Assembly: GCA_034008185.1 (NCBI GenBank)
Contig: CM067086.1
Span: 33,439,007 to 33,503,006 of the forward strand
Length of the DNA: 64,000 nt
Reading direction: 5' to 3'
Source: Gorsachius magnificus
Lineage: Eukaryota > Chordata > Aves > Pelecaniformes > Ardeidae
In this document: positions 25,701-38,500 of the stretch, one piece after another
How the letters are laid out: each line of letters starts with the position of its first letter
Numbering within the stretch: position 1 is the stretch's first letter
The notes under the pieces: generated by a model
What the model was told of the DNA's origin: nothing
The model's database searches: none
What the model saw: only the letters and a program-made list of their open reading frames with translations
Position numbers and translations under genes: made by a program

Positions 25701-28700
25701 TAAAAGAGAAACTTTAAATGCAGCCAATTAATAAATATGCTTCCAGTTGGGTGGAGAAGGGGAAGCAACACTCAAAAATGTTCCCTTGTTTCCTAATCTG
25801 TAAAGTGACTCCTCTTCAGGGTAAGTAGACAGAAATACATTTTAGGAAAGGCTGAGTCTTAGACCCAGAGTGTTGCCAGGCTTCAACAGCCAATTAAGCT
25901 GTAACTGACAACTATAGGATCTCAAAGAGGGTTGGGATCAAACCTGCAGAATTAAAATGCCTTCCAGAACATCTTGCATTGAGAAAATGGACAGGTTCTC
26001 TTACAAAGCAGTAGTGTATCCTCCGCGGAGTTGCCTGGAAGTGCTGTAAGAAAATTTCCTTCATTGGTAACTTGGCACTTTTGTGCCTGGATTCTTGTGG
26101 GGAAAATAACTGTTAGGACACAGGTATAGCTAGTGAACTGTGTAGTCCTAGGCATCTTTGAGCAACTGAGCTCATTTAATCTGCTTAACTGGGAAGGAGG
26201 ACGGCAGTATAAACTGTACTTTTTCATGTTAAAATTGCAAAGAAATAATTAAATTTTTTTTCTAGGTGACTTTCTATGATTGTCCTTATTGCTGAATTAA
26301 AGCAACAATAAGCTTTAATTAAGCTTTCTAATCTGTAAAGTTGTGACATGGTTGTTTGCAAGGGCATGAAAATAGTCAAATGAGTCCATTCCCTTCCTGT
26401 TGTTCCTTTCATGCTTGCCCAGTAGATTTTGAGGAGACTGTGCTTTGAACATTTCTCTGGGAACTTACTGAAGTAACTTGCTTTCTCCTTTTGCTGTTAT
26501 GTTTCCAGGATGCCAAGTGTATGACTTTGGAGATTTGAATTTCACTCAAGTTCCCAATGATGAACTGTACAACAACCTGATTCTATATCCCCGGTCAGTG
26601 GGCTTAGCCAGCCAGGTATTGGCTGATGCTGTAAGCAGAGCAGTTGCTGCTGGACACAGCTGTGTGACTATAGGAGGTGATCACAGGTGAGCCAAACTAG
26701 AAGCAATTAGTGGTGCATGCTGCAGGTTGATGCTTGGAATATAAGAATTTAATTAAAAAATAAGAGGGCAGTGAGAACAATTTGGGGTCATTCCCTGGCA
26801 ATACCATAGGGTAGCAGCAGCGTTTAAATTTTATTGCTGGGGCTTTTAGGGTGGAACGTGGAATACACCTACAAAAATCCAACCTTCTAAGACAGTACTG
26901 CTTAGTTCCAGACTGTGCTGCTATCTGCAGACATAACAGTGACGTTTTCCAGTTTGGGAAAGTGTGTGTGATCAGGTCCCTTTAGGAACTGTTGGGGTTT
27001 CTTTATTGCTGAATGTTTAGTCATGTGCCTCTCTTGCCCCTCAGTGCTCAGCATGTCGGCTCTTGAGATGGGTTTTTAATGCCTGCACACAGACCATTTT
27101 GTAATAGTTCTTACAAAATGTGAATCTCTGTTTCTCATCTTTTTCACTGACCTTTGGTCTGAAAATTGCTTGAAGGAGCTAGGGCTTGTCAGAATGAATT
27201 GGGAGGGAGTGTGTCATGACTGGAATAAAAAAAATGGTTGAGTAGCAGAATTGATGATTGAGCACACCAGATTTTCTAAGAGATCATTTGGAGCAGAACA
27301 GCTGAAGATTAAGAGTGTGGGAAGAGTGGCAGCGGAGAGAGAAGAGAGTTCTTTCTCATCTGTCAGCCCTAGTATTGTCCTGCAGCATTATTTGGGAGTC
27401 TCCTGGAATAATGATAGTGGCATGCCATGCACTTTGTATGGGATGCACCCTTTATTGTCACATATGTCTGAGGTGTTGAAACATGACAGCGTTGCTGGCT
27501 GAAGTTGCAGAGACTTCCCGTTGTACTTGTAGTTGTTCTGAAGGAGAAATGGTGACCAAAGACTTTCCTACTGTATTTCCAGCTTGGCACTTGGTTCTGT
27601 CAGTGGCCACGCACGGCAGTGCCCACACCTTGGTGTGATCTGGGTGGATGCGCATGCTGATATCAACACCCCTCTTACAACCCAGTCTGGAAACCTCCAT
27701 GGACAACCTCTCTCATTTCTTTTGAGAGAGCTCAAAGATAAAGTAAGTATCTTGCTTGTACAGTTAACCTCCACTGAAAGCCTCAGAGCATTTTACTTTT
27801 TCTGGTGTGAGGGTGCTGTCTTATCTGCTGCAAATACACACCTTTTTTTATCTGAGTACAATCAAAAATACATATTGTGTGTGAATGCGTGTACATACAT
27901 ATATATACATCTTGCTATACACAAATGTGCGTACACACATACATGTAAATATAGATATACATACACACACATTTAGAAACAAGAATGAGGAAAAGTTTTT
28001 CTTTGTGTTAGCACCCTGGTGGGTCGTACAGAAAGCAAGAGCTCACACAAGCTGTGTGTAGCAGCTGACCATGGTGCCATTCCATGGAGTGGAGCTGGTG
28101 CGAGGCTGTGCGATGGCAGCAATTCCACCAACTGAGCAAAAAAGGGAACCTCCCCGCAGCTGAGCCTGTGAGAGCCGTGCTGAGCTCACCTCCAGTGGCA
28201 GCTGGTTCCTGCATACCTTGCACGCTGCTTCTGCTTGGTTTGGCTCTTCCATGTTTTGACAACCTTGGGGCCTGACAGGGGCTGTTCCTGCACGATCTCT
28301 CCTAACTGGCCACTCTGGTGTTGTCTCCGCTGGCAAATATTACAAATCGGAACAGCTGTAGCTGCTTACAGTGTGCTTTTAAAGAGATAGTCTTTGTCTT
28401 GGAAAGAGGTCAAATTATGAAAAAGAGCCATTTACCGGGGCATGTGGAATGTGCACAGCCAGTTTTTGCTACTGTCAGGATGCTAAACAGTAGGTTGACC
28501 TAAGGCCTACATATCCTTTTTGGCTTCGCTGCAGGCTGCATCTCCCTGTAGAGGTACCTGCAGCACCTACTGGAGACACTGCAGTCAGTGACAGCCTGTG
28601 AGTGGCTCATGACTGGGGCATTTGCAGTGGGAACTTAGGTATGAGTCTGCTTAGGCTGGGGAGTTGGGCACAGGATCAGCAACTGCAGGTTGAGAATGGA

Positions 28701-31700
28701 TGCTGGGGCTGCAGAAAACCTGACTCTCCATTTTATTCTGGTGCTTTGCGCTGCTAGTAATTTCTCTTATTATTTTTTCTCTGATAAATTTTGGGGCTGC
28801 TGTGTTGACGGAAGTATGCCTCTTCCAAGAAAGATCAAGCATGTTTAACGTTTTTACGGCTATTGAAGATATTATTGTGTTAGTACCTGTTTGGCATAGC
28901 AAGATTGCTGTCATCTGGTAAAGCTCTTCTGCTTTTCTCCTGCAAATTCTTTTGAATGAACTCCATCCACAAGTCAATGGAGTAATTCGGTGCTTTTACA
29001 TACTTTCCTCTTTCTAATGATGCTAGTATGGTGTCTACAAACATGCTAGAATTCCCAAAGTAATGCAAAATTAACGGGGCTTCTTGAAATATCCCCAGGA
29101 CTTGAGGAGGACATGAGGAGGTTAATATAAAAGGTTACTGGGTTTCTAGTTTCTTGCCCATAAGTTAAGGGGTGTGTATGTGTAATTTTTTTTTTTCTTT
29201 TTGTCAACTGCACCCACTTCTGCAGGAAAGATAGGAAAAGCAAAAGAAAATTTTGTGAATTTTGGAGCTGACCTAAGGTGAACAGTTTATAACTTGGTGA
29301 GACCAGAACAAAGCCAAGTTCTTTGATAGCTGAGGAAGGAGGAGAAAGGCAGAATGAGATATGCTGCTTTCCTCTTTTGACAGTATGACAGAAGTATTTA
29401 ATTGACTTCCTGTATATACATTTCTGGTCTGCTAGGCTCCAGTTCTTGAGCAGCACAGAAAAGCAGTAATTTTTTTTTTTTTTTTTTGAGCTACTAAAAG
29501 AATACTGTGAGCTTTGTGGGGGTCAGTGGGGGAGCAGCCCTCTTGCCAGCAGAAGCAGTGAAGAAAGAGTAAGATTAGGCTACACTTTGGGATGAGTTAG
29601 TCGGGTATGGTGCTGGTCATGAGACTACCTCATTACAAGCCCACCTCAGTTCTAGCTGTCAGGAAGCCTATGCAGACACATGTGACACAACCCCCTCAAC
29701 CTGCATTTGCAGCTATGCAAACAGGTGCGTGCTCGTTTAGAGGTTTCCATCTTGTCAAAAGGTATGTAGCACAGAAGTATGAGAGGACAAGAGAGATTTT
29801 GTGGTGAGCCTTGTATCTCCTTCCTTGCTGTGAATGGGTTTTTAAGCAACCCCCTCCCCACCATGACAGATTTGGGTGTGTGCTTCTCTGGGTGGACTAC
29901 CGTAATTCCACCAAACTGTCTGGGTAGCAAGATTTGGTCATCAGTCTCAGGAAGAAGGCTAGTTAGCACTTGGCTCCCTGTCTAGACTGTTTTGTAGAAC
30001 CACAGAGAAACAGCTTCTTTAAGGTTCTAAAAAGGAAGCAAAATAACCTACATGATTACATTTTAGCTTCCTGATTTATTGCCCATTTCTACTAACTGGT
30101 ATGGCTCTTCCAGCATCTCCAAGCAGCTTGTTCTTCATTCCCTATCAAAAGGACTTGAGACAGAGGTAGTAGCATAACAAACACAAGGTGTTTTGGTGGC
30201 ACAATCTGTTTAGGCTGTTCTTGACCCCATGCCAGCACCTCAGTTTAGCTGCTGTAACCTCCTGTGGGACTGCAGGAGAACTGAGGCAGGAGTATGGCCT
30301 CTTTGCTTAGTTTTTGAGACACATCAAGTACTATCTCTCGTTCACTGTCTGATGCTACAGACAGCTTCCTGGCACAACGTAACGAGGGGGGGGACTGATG
30401 TGGCAGCAACTGCTTGAATTAGCACAGGGGCCAAGAACTCCCCAAGTCCCTCAGTTTAGCTATTATCTCACCTGTTTTCAGAATCCCTGATGTATCCAGG
30501 GCTAGTGAGCTGGGTCAATGCTCTACTGAATTAAATGCCCCCATGTAGCAGACAACATGAAGAAGTGATGCATCTGGCTATGAAATAAAATAAAGCATTT
30601 GGCCAGGTCACTGTGGAACACACCCTGGTGTTGCTTGCACAGTCCATTCACCAGCTGCCAGCTGCTACTTGTTTGTCCAGATAGCTTCACAGGAGCACTG
30701 CCTGCTACTCCTCAAGGCATGGTGGCACTTCAGGGTTTTAAGAAAACTTTTAAAATTAATTTTGCCATTTTAAGAGAAAATATCTGTGAACGTAGTCCTT
30801 TGGCTGGCATTCCTCAAACTGAGCATTAGTGTCAGGGCTCCTGGAACCATTCAAACTACACTCACAAACTGCTGTTAGTAACCGACCATGAAAATGCCTG
30901 CACCTGTTTGGCTTTACTATCAGCAACTCCTTTTCTATTGCAACAAATTAAAACCAGAGCCTACCAAAAGAAGTTAAAGCATTCCGTCTTCTTTATTTAA
31001 AGAAGAATAATTAAAAATGGCAGTATTAAATCTACTAAATCATTGATACTAGAAAGTATCTGACAATTTTATGAATACTGTGCTCAGCTTATGGTATGGT
31101 GATGGGTTTTGCACACACAGCTTCATTTGAGACCTGAATTATTTTTCCTCGTGGTCTCCAATTCATTTATCCCTCTTCTGAATTCATGACTGCAGAAAAA
31201 TTTCAAGTCACTGCCCCAGAATAGCAAATACTTTTATTGTATGTGCTTATTTAATCCCAACGTAATTAAATATAATTATGGGTGTGTTAGCCTTTAAAAA
31301 CAAATCCAAATGTTGTAACTAGAATATAATTAGTAATTGAGAAGGATAAGAGGGAAACAAAGCCTTCTTGCTGCTTGACAGCTGTGTTGGCTGTAGCCAT
31401 TTTCAGAGCTGGGAGAGAGGAAGAAGAGAAATTTGAGTTAATTTAAAGCATGCCTAAAATTAGTAGATACTACTAGCTGAATAACTTCTATAATTGCATA
31501 CCATGAGTACTTAATTACCAAAACTGAAAAATGATGACTTCATCATCTTTCATTTGCTGTCCTAGACCTGCTCTCTTCAGTGCTTTACTTCCCACTTTGA
31601 ATTTGTCAATCTTTAACACTGGTTTTGCAACAAAGTTTGCATGACTTTTTTTGGTGATTCTCCTAAAAAGGTGCAGGTGCCTTGGTTCTTATTCTTCCAC

Positions 31701-34700
31701 TTAAGTATGATGTACTGGGTAAGTTACATAGCATTACCATTAAATGCACTAAGTGATCTGCAGCTGGGTATGTAGTTTCTTATCATTCCCCCTTACATTC
31801 ATTGATTCTAATTGCCTGCTGCTTGTGGATTTGGGCTTTTTATTCCTCCTCTTCAAACTGGAAAATCTAAAAGATTTAAAAATTTCATCCAGTAACATTC
31901 AACTCAGATAAAATGATACAACAAAGGCAAGGACTGATTAAATCAGAGTGCCGGACTTTCACGTAATGAAGTTTCTCTGTTTAGCCAGAGAAAGGATGCC
32001 GTAAATAAATACAAAGTTTGGAGGGAAGCACTAAATACAGTTTTGTTACATATGCCATTAAAGTAACCTAATAGCAAACCTTTGCTTGCAGGTACCACAA
32101 CTTCCTGGCTTTTCCTGGCTAAAACCCTGCCTTTCAGCCTCTGATATTGTGTACATTGGCTTGAGGGATGTGGATCCTGCTGAATAGTAAGTTGATTTAG
32201 GTTAAAGGACTTTCACAAAGGCTGAACTCATCAGCTTCTTTCCATATCTGGCTGCTCTCAAGGGTTGCTGGATTTAAGCTGAGGCCAGTAATGAGATTTT
32301 TTTTTTTTATTTTAACAGCTATATTTTGAAGAACTATGACATCCAGTATTTTTCCATGAGGGATATTGATCGCCTTGGAATTCAGAAAGTTATGGAAAGA
32401 ACATTTGAACAACTGATGGGCAGGTAACAAACTATTATCTGATTTAAACTACTCTTATCATCCACTTGTTGAATATCTACCTTCCTGAAAGTTACTTAAG
32501 TGAAGGTCGCTCTTGACATAAAGCAGCCTAACAAACTGTGACAGTGTCCAGTAAATAGTGAAGTCTTAGCACTGACTTTAGTCCTCAATTTCCACATCTT
32601 GAACTGGAATCATTTCACAGTGTTTCAAAAAAAGCTATGAGATAGGTTGCGTTAGTCACTACAATTGTGGCTCTGTTTTACGCGAATTGTTCTGTTTCTT
32701 GAGGAATTCTGCATTTTGCTGCAGTTTGACAAAATGTTTGAATCAACTTGGAGTCTAGGGTATACACTGCACTTTTAAAAATACATGTTGCAACAGACAG
32801 TAACTTGAAGTCAGCTGTTAGTACACAAGGTAGAAGCATTTGATGGCTTCCTCCTCAGATGATGCTCACATACGCTGTCCTGATGACAGCTGCCACTTCT
32901 GTGGCTTCGCTGTAACCACGCCCTTATGTGGTTATGTCTTTGCCAGCCTTGTTCAGCTTTGCTGAAACAGATCAGGGAGCAAACTGTGCCGGCCTAGGGC
33001 CACAGGGAGAGCATCAGAGTGAAAAGGGTAACTTCTCACCACAGGGTGGGACAAAGTCCTGTAAGTAGAGTGAGGCCTGTGTGTCTCTGTTGCGCGCTGG
33101 TGTATCTGAAGGTGCGCTCACCCCTCCTAGCTGCAGCAGCACCAAGAAGTTGCTAATCCAGATGCTTCTCCCTACTGAGCATCTGCAGCAAGTCAGAATT
33201 ATGCAGGCTACCACCTAAATAGCTCATCTGAGTGACAGGGAGCATTCAATTTATTAAGCTGTCACGGGTTGCCAGACTTCATGCAGTAAGTAGCTAACGA
33301 TTCAGGTTTGAGATTGTCCTTCACTTTTTCATAGGCTTATGTGGCAGAGTTTAGAGGCAGCCTTCAAGTATTGACCTGAAAAATGTAGAATGCATGATGA
33401 GCTGTCTATGAAACCCTCAAGCTTGGTGCTTCCTCCATCCTAGATGCCATGCAAATCAGTGTTTCGGCCTTTCACCCTGGCTTTCTGTACAATGGAAGGA
33501 AAGGCTGGAATATATCATACATTTCTCTACATCTTTGCAACTAAGGAGACAAATGCGAGATAAGATGGTGAGAACTAAAATAACGTCTCTTCAGCCAAAT
33601 CACACCTGAGCAGATGATGTTCAGTGAGCCTAGAAAGACAAACTTGTTTTCTCAATGTGTACCAGGGAAAGTTCTGAGCTAAGAGAGATTTCAGAGTCCA
33701 AAGATATTAAAAACATAAAAAAATCCTTTCCAAATATATGTAACACATTGTATGGGACTTAGGCCCTTTAGCATCATGGAGCATGATGCTACTTGGCTGA
33801 TCAGCCTGGACAGTAAGGAATACATGTAAAAAAAGGTCAAGGTTCTGAGGTTGCTTTTCTTGTTTTATTCTGTTCCAGGAGACAGAGACCAATTCACCTG
33901 AGTTTTGACATTGACGCTTTTGACCCCTCGCTGGCTCCAGCAACTGGGACCCCCGTTCTAGGCGGATTAACGTACAGAGAAGGGATGTACATCACCGAGG
34001 AAATCCACAACACAGGTAGGAGCTGAGCAGCAGTACTGGACTAAGTGAGGACAGGACACACTACACTGAGCTCATACTGGTTATGTTGTTCCTATGTAAC
34101 TAGATAAATAGATAAAGGCACTCAAACTTCAGGTGCCTACAAAGTCCATTCAGCCTTGAGTAAGGGAGAAAGAAGTCCTATGGTTGGGCAGTACCCCAGG
34201 TGCTGGAAGCAGCTTAACCATCAACAACTTCAGCTTACCAAAAGTAAATAAAATACAGAATTTTTGGCATTAGGTGTCCATATATTACTTGGTCATGTTG
34301 TATAATACTGTCCCCTATGCCTAAATGCATGAGGTCAGATGTAAAAATGGACAGCTGGAATTCAAAAATGGATACAAACAATTTTAAACAAGGCTAGCAA
34401 ATCAAGCTGTCCATAAGTCTACTGCAGTTGACTCAATATATGAGGAATTTCCTCCTTATACCTTGGGGGTTTTATTTAATTTGTTTAAACAATGTGTTAT
34501 TTGCCCTAAAAGTTGGTATGGGAGCTAAAAAAACCCAACCAAATAACCAACCAGGCTACAGATTCAATAGAATCATGAACAGGATGGCAGAAAATAGTAG
34601 GTGAGACTGTTTTATCTCCCCTAATTTTTAGACTGGGAGAAAACAAGAGTAAAAACCATTTCTCTCGTAAGTGTATATGGAACAAATTTGGGTTTCCTGG

Positions 34701-35153
34701 AATGCTAAAAGCATGGATGAGTGAGGTAGTGACAATGTAAGAAAGAACCCAATTAAAACACAAACTTGCATCTAGGACTGATGGCTCTCAAGTGATGGGG
34801 GAGGTCAATTTTACTTGCCTAAGGGGTCGAGTAGGTCACAAGCTCAAATTTCAGACTTGCTGCAGCGAGTGAAAGGCTGCAAAAGAACCCCCCTACTAGC
34901 AATGTTACCCTTTTTCATAGTAACAAAGCTGTACATCATTTTCCCAGGAATGCTTTCAGCTGTAGACATGGTTGAAGTCAATCCCCTGCTTGGAGCTTCG
35001 CAAGAGGAAGTGAATGCCACTGCTAGTCTTGCAGTTGATGTGATAGCAACGTGCTTTGGGCAGACAAGGGAAGGGGCGCACACTGCTTTTGATGAACTCC
35101 CAACACCCAGTTCTCCAGATGAATCTGACAGCGAAGAGCAAGTGAGGATTTAG
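12930..35153 (+). CDS. ARG2: ARG2, arginase type II, mitochondrial
   Basis: Arginase II hydrolyses L-arginine to ornithine and urea in mitochondria, limiting arginine for NO synthesis and supplying ornithine for proline and polyamines. Coding exons are 12930-13046, 13226-13298, 26509-26686, 27583-27742, 32092-32186, 32319-32423, 33879-34015 and 34948-35153. All introns are GT-AG and the phases close exactly, giving 356 aa (human 354). Residues 1-25 are rich in Arg and Leu with no acidic residue, as in a mitochondrial presequence, which separates it from cytosolic ARG1. Manganese-site motifs are intact: GGDHS at 119-123 (split across exons 3/4), DAHADINTP at 145-153 and SFDIDAFDP at 251-259. 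The C-terminus keeps the arginase II tail [10 protein letters not shown]. Intron 2 is about 13.2 kb and holds no recognisable nested gene. The 3' end faces VTI1B. Confidence 0.97.
27890..27975. repeat. AT/AC-rich microsatellite-like tract
   Basis: Imperfect interleaved runs of ACATAC, TATATA and ACACAC fill this stretch of ARG2 intron 4. It looks like a degenerate CA/TA dinucleotide repeat. Length variation between individuals is likely, but no function is suggested. Confidence 0.7.
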
Positions 35154-35257
35154 GAACCCACAGTGTTGGGTACGCTGGACATTACAGAGCTCTGCTGAGG
35201 CACTTGAGCAGAGAGATTGTCAACCCTTGGCAAATACTGTTAACTTCTCAATTTTTA

Positions 35258-35263
35258 AATAAA
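35258..35263 (+). terminator. ARG2 poly(A) signal
   Basis: A perfect AATAAA lies about 105 nt after the ARG2 stop codon, which would give a short 3' UTR. A second copy at 35343-35348 is an alternative. Confidence 0.6.
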
Positions 35264-35351
35264 CTAGCTTTTCCACTGAGCGGTGGCTACTTTATTACAT
35301 ACCAAGATTTATTAATTTAGTTAAGTATATACAAATGGAGACAATAAAAGA

Positions 35352-35357
35352 TTTATT
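35352..35357 (-). terminator. VTI1B poly(A) signal (first of three candidates)
   Basis: This is the first AATAAA downstream of the VTI1B stop on the minus strand, about 190 nt after it. Further copies at 35308-35313 and 35291-35296 could be used instead. Confidence 0.5.
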
Positions 35358-35546
35358 ACCTTCTTATTAATCTTACCAGTAGTTCAAGTCTGTCTCTGCA
35401 TTTTCCTTTTACGCCCAATCTAGTGTCAGTACCGTTCCAGTGGAACATGCTGTCTCCTGAGACAGTTCAGCCCTCAGACAGTCAGAGGGAACAGACACCC
35501 CATCCCATTCCTCAGCAGTGGATAAGCTCATCTCACTCGGTAAGAT

Positions 35547-38500
35547 TCATCTGCTGCGGAAGAACTTGTAGTAAACCACGCCTCCGAGGATGGCTAGTTC
35601 CAGGATGATGATAATTGACAGCAACAACTTATTAGTGGTTACCCTGGAGTTAAAAAAAAATAAATATCAAAGATAGGGGTTTTTTTCCCTTGATTGTGAA
35701 AGCAGATTGTAGATAATGTGCTCACCATCATACCTTCAGTAAGGGTACTCCCTGGTTCTGCTAGACCACGCTGTGCTACTCAAATAGCTCTTAACAAGCA
35801 GGAGGGGCCAAATTCCATAGTTTCCTACTTGTGTTTTCCTGGAAATTCTGCTTAAATCTCATATGTCAACAGCAGCAGTTCTGTTCCTCATCCCCCACCC
35901 CGCGTAAGGCAGATCATTCTGCTCTACACATGCCACCTCATTTGATTGAGCAAAGAGGAAAACATCAGCTGAACTCCCGCTCTAAAACCCACCTTGTGGT
36001 GCTTTGAAGTAAACCTATAAAATCTCAAAATAACAATGTACTTTTACTGTTAAAAATGATAGTTATCCTAACTTCCTTTAGCAAGGGGTATAAAGGAAAG
36101 GTTGTTGGGCCAGAAGGCCCTACTGGAAATACACTCCATGAACTGGTTTCTAAGGATAATTAAACCATATAGTTAAGAAACTATAAATACACTTAAGCAG
36201 CCGAGGCTTTAGTCATCAAAATAGTACTATGGTCAGGCTCGGAGTTTCTCATGCGACTCTCTGGCTGCTCCAGGGCGTCGCCGTGGGCTGAACAGACTTG
36301 TCTGTGCCATCAGACATCTGAATCACTTCATGCTGCAGTGATTTGTGGCACAGCTTTTTCCAACCTGCGTCACAAGGAGCTGCACCTGAAGTTACTGTTA
36401 GCAACTCACTGTACCTTGCTTATGCCCAAACCGCTCCCCTCACCACAGTTCATCATGCTGCCTGGTTAAAGACCCTGCATTATCCTAAGTGAGCAGCACA
36501 AATTCAGTAGTGGTCAACTACCTGTACGCCATGAAGCAATTACCAGAGAGGAGCGCACACAAATTAGCACCTGCACGTGGGCACATGTTCCCTCTACACA
36601 TTCCCTAAAAACCTCCCTGCAGCTCCAGCTGATGCTCTGTTTTTTCCCTGAACCGGCGGGTAACAATGCTCCCTGCCGAACGCTGCGCTGTGTCAGTCAC
36701 GCCACTCACCTCCTGGACATAGAACGGAGAATCTTGCGACTCTTGCTCAAGTTTTCACTTGTGTTCACCAACTAAGAAGAAACAGAAGTCATTTGCCAGT
36801 TGAACACGTATACAGCGACTCTGTGAAGATGCACCTGGAAGCAGCTGGTGCTGAAATACTGCAACTAGTAATGGGACCAAACCTAACCATATATTCTCAA
36901 AATTCAGAGACAACGCTGTTCTCTATGCACAATACAAGCTGGAAGCATCGTCTCCTTTCTAAGGAGGAAATAGGACTTCCACATACACCTTCCCTTAGAT
37001 ACATACAAAGACAGGCAATTTAGGATTGCTTTCTGCCCCTTTAGCTGATCTACAAATCTCAGAAAGTCGGTATTGGCTCCTCTCATTGAATTTCATTTCA
37101 TTATTCTAGTTGTTGACACCAGAAGAAAATGGCACGGCCGTGTTCTCCCCGGTGCATTTCTGGAACTGTCTGAACTGCTGTTCTATTTCTAGCAAAGAAA
37201 GAACCATGTTGCGCTGACAGGTCTAAGCGACCCAGTGGAGCTGAGCTCCAAACTGTTAATAGATAATCCATTTCAGCTTTGTAATGCTCAGGAATCAACT
37301 GTCAAGTATTTCTCAGTCAGCTATTAAGAAACACATAATTAAGTGAGGTTACGGACACCTAAAAAAACCTCTTTTCTCACAAAGAGTGTAGGGATTCATG
37401 CTGTTTGGCCACTGGAGGACTTCAGGTATGATCTCGCTATTCCACTTCCAAAGCTCCAGGGGAAGTGAAAGGTAAGCCAGGCCGCTCTACTTTCTCAAGT
37501 GGAAAACTGCCGAGTCTGTTCAAAGTGTACTAGATTGCCAATCTTTGCTATGAAAGCCCAAGCAAGAAGCAAGCCTGCTTCTAGTTGGAACGTGCATTTA
37601 ACGCAACTCAGCGCTACAATGCTTGAAAGGCTCACAGTAAAAGTCATGGCTTCACGAACCAACTGTGGACAGACTGACGTGCTCAAAGGACTGTAATATT
37701 TTTAATTAGAAAAAGAACAGACAAAAACTATGCCTACAAATCCTAAGATCACATTTCCTTTCCTGCTCACCAACCCAAACTTGGGAGCAGGGCAAATCAA
37801 AATCTGACTGAAATTGAAAAACTACTGAAATGAAACAGCTACAGGCTTTGTCGCAGTGAGTGGAGAGAACTCCCATGAAAAGGGCTATGGCTCTCGTTGT
37901 GGCTGAGCGTGCACACTTACAAAACTCTGCGTTCCCCTGCAAGCCAACTCATCTAAAAGCTTTACACTCAGAATCCCTTGTGCACACAGGAAATCCCAGC
38001 AGTTTGGTACTTCAAAAAAATCAAATGAACTACTACTTAAAGCTTCCAGAGTAGAAGCAGAGCTTCTTGACCCAAGGACAAGGAACAGGCATCTTGTCTG
38101 ACACCACTTTCTCCCTCCTTAGCTAACGGATGTTGGAAGGTTAGCAATTAAGTAATTAAGCTTCTATTAAATTTCATTTCATTAGAAGAACTTGCTAACC
38201 ACCTCCCAGAGCTAAACCTTTATTAATCACCTAGTGGTTGGCAACTCCTTAGCACTTTTTTAAATCCATAATTTTTTCAGTAATGCTATTTTTTAATTTA
38301 GCAGTGGTTTATAGGTCTAATATCCAACCTTGCACAGACACGGCAGCAGACATTTGGCTGTCGTGCTTTGGGCCCTTCTACAGTAATTTGTTTCCTTTTC
38401 TGAGCACAGCACAGAAATGTGGCGGCCTGGATTCGGTCTGTAGAAACATCAATGGGATCACCACCTCTAGGGAGGTCTCCGAGAGTAACTTCTGGCACAC

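Larger units (their letters stand above)
35154..35546. other. Tail-to-tail junction of ARG2 and VTI1B
   Basis: Only 393 bp separate the ARG2 stop codon (+) from the VTI1B stop codon (-), so both 3' UTRs must be packed here. Plus-strand AATAAA copies lie at 35258-35263 and 35343-35348. Minus-strand copies lie at 35352-35357, 35308-35313 and 35291-35296. The transcripts probably overlap at their 3' ends. Confidence 0.75.

Noticed and set aside
13299..26508. Search for a nested gene in the 13.2 kb ARG2 intron 2
   Set aside because: Frames are all under 110 codons, with no family similarity, no paired splice sites and no tRNA or snRNA features. I see only unique sequence and homopolymer tracts.
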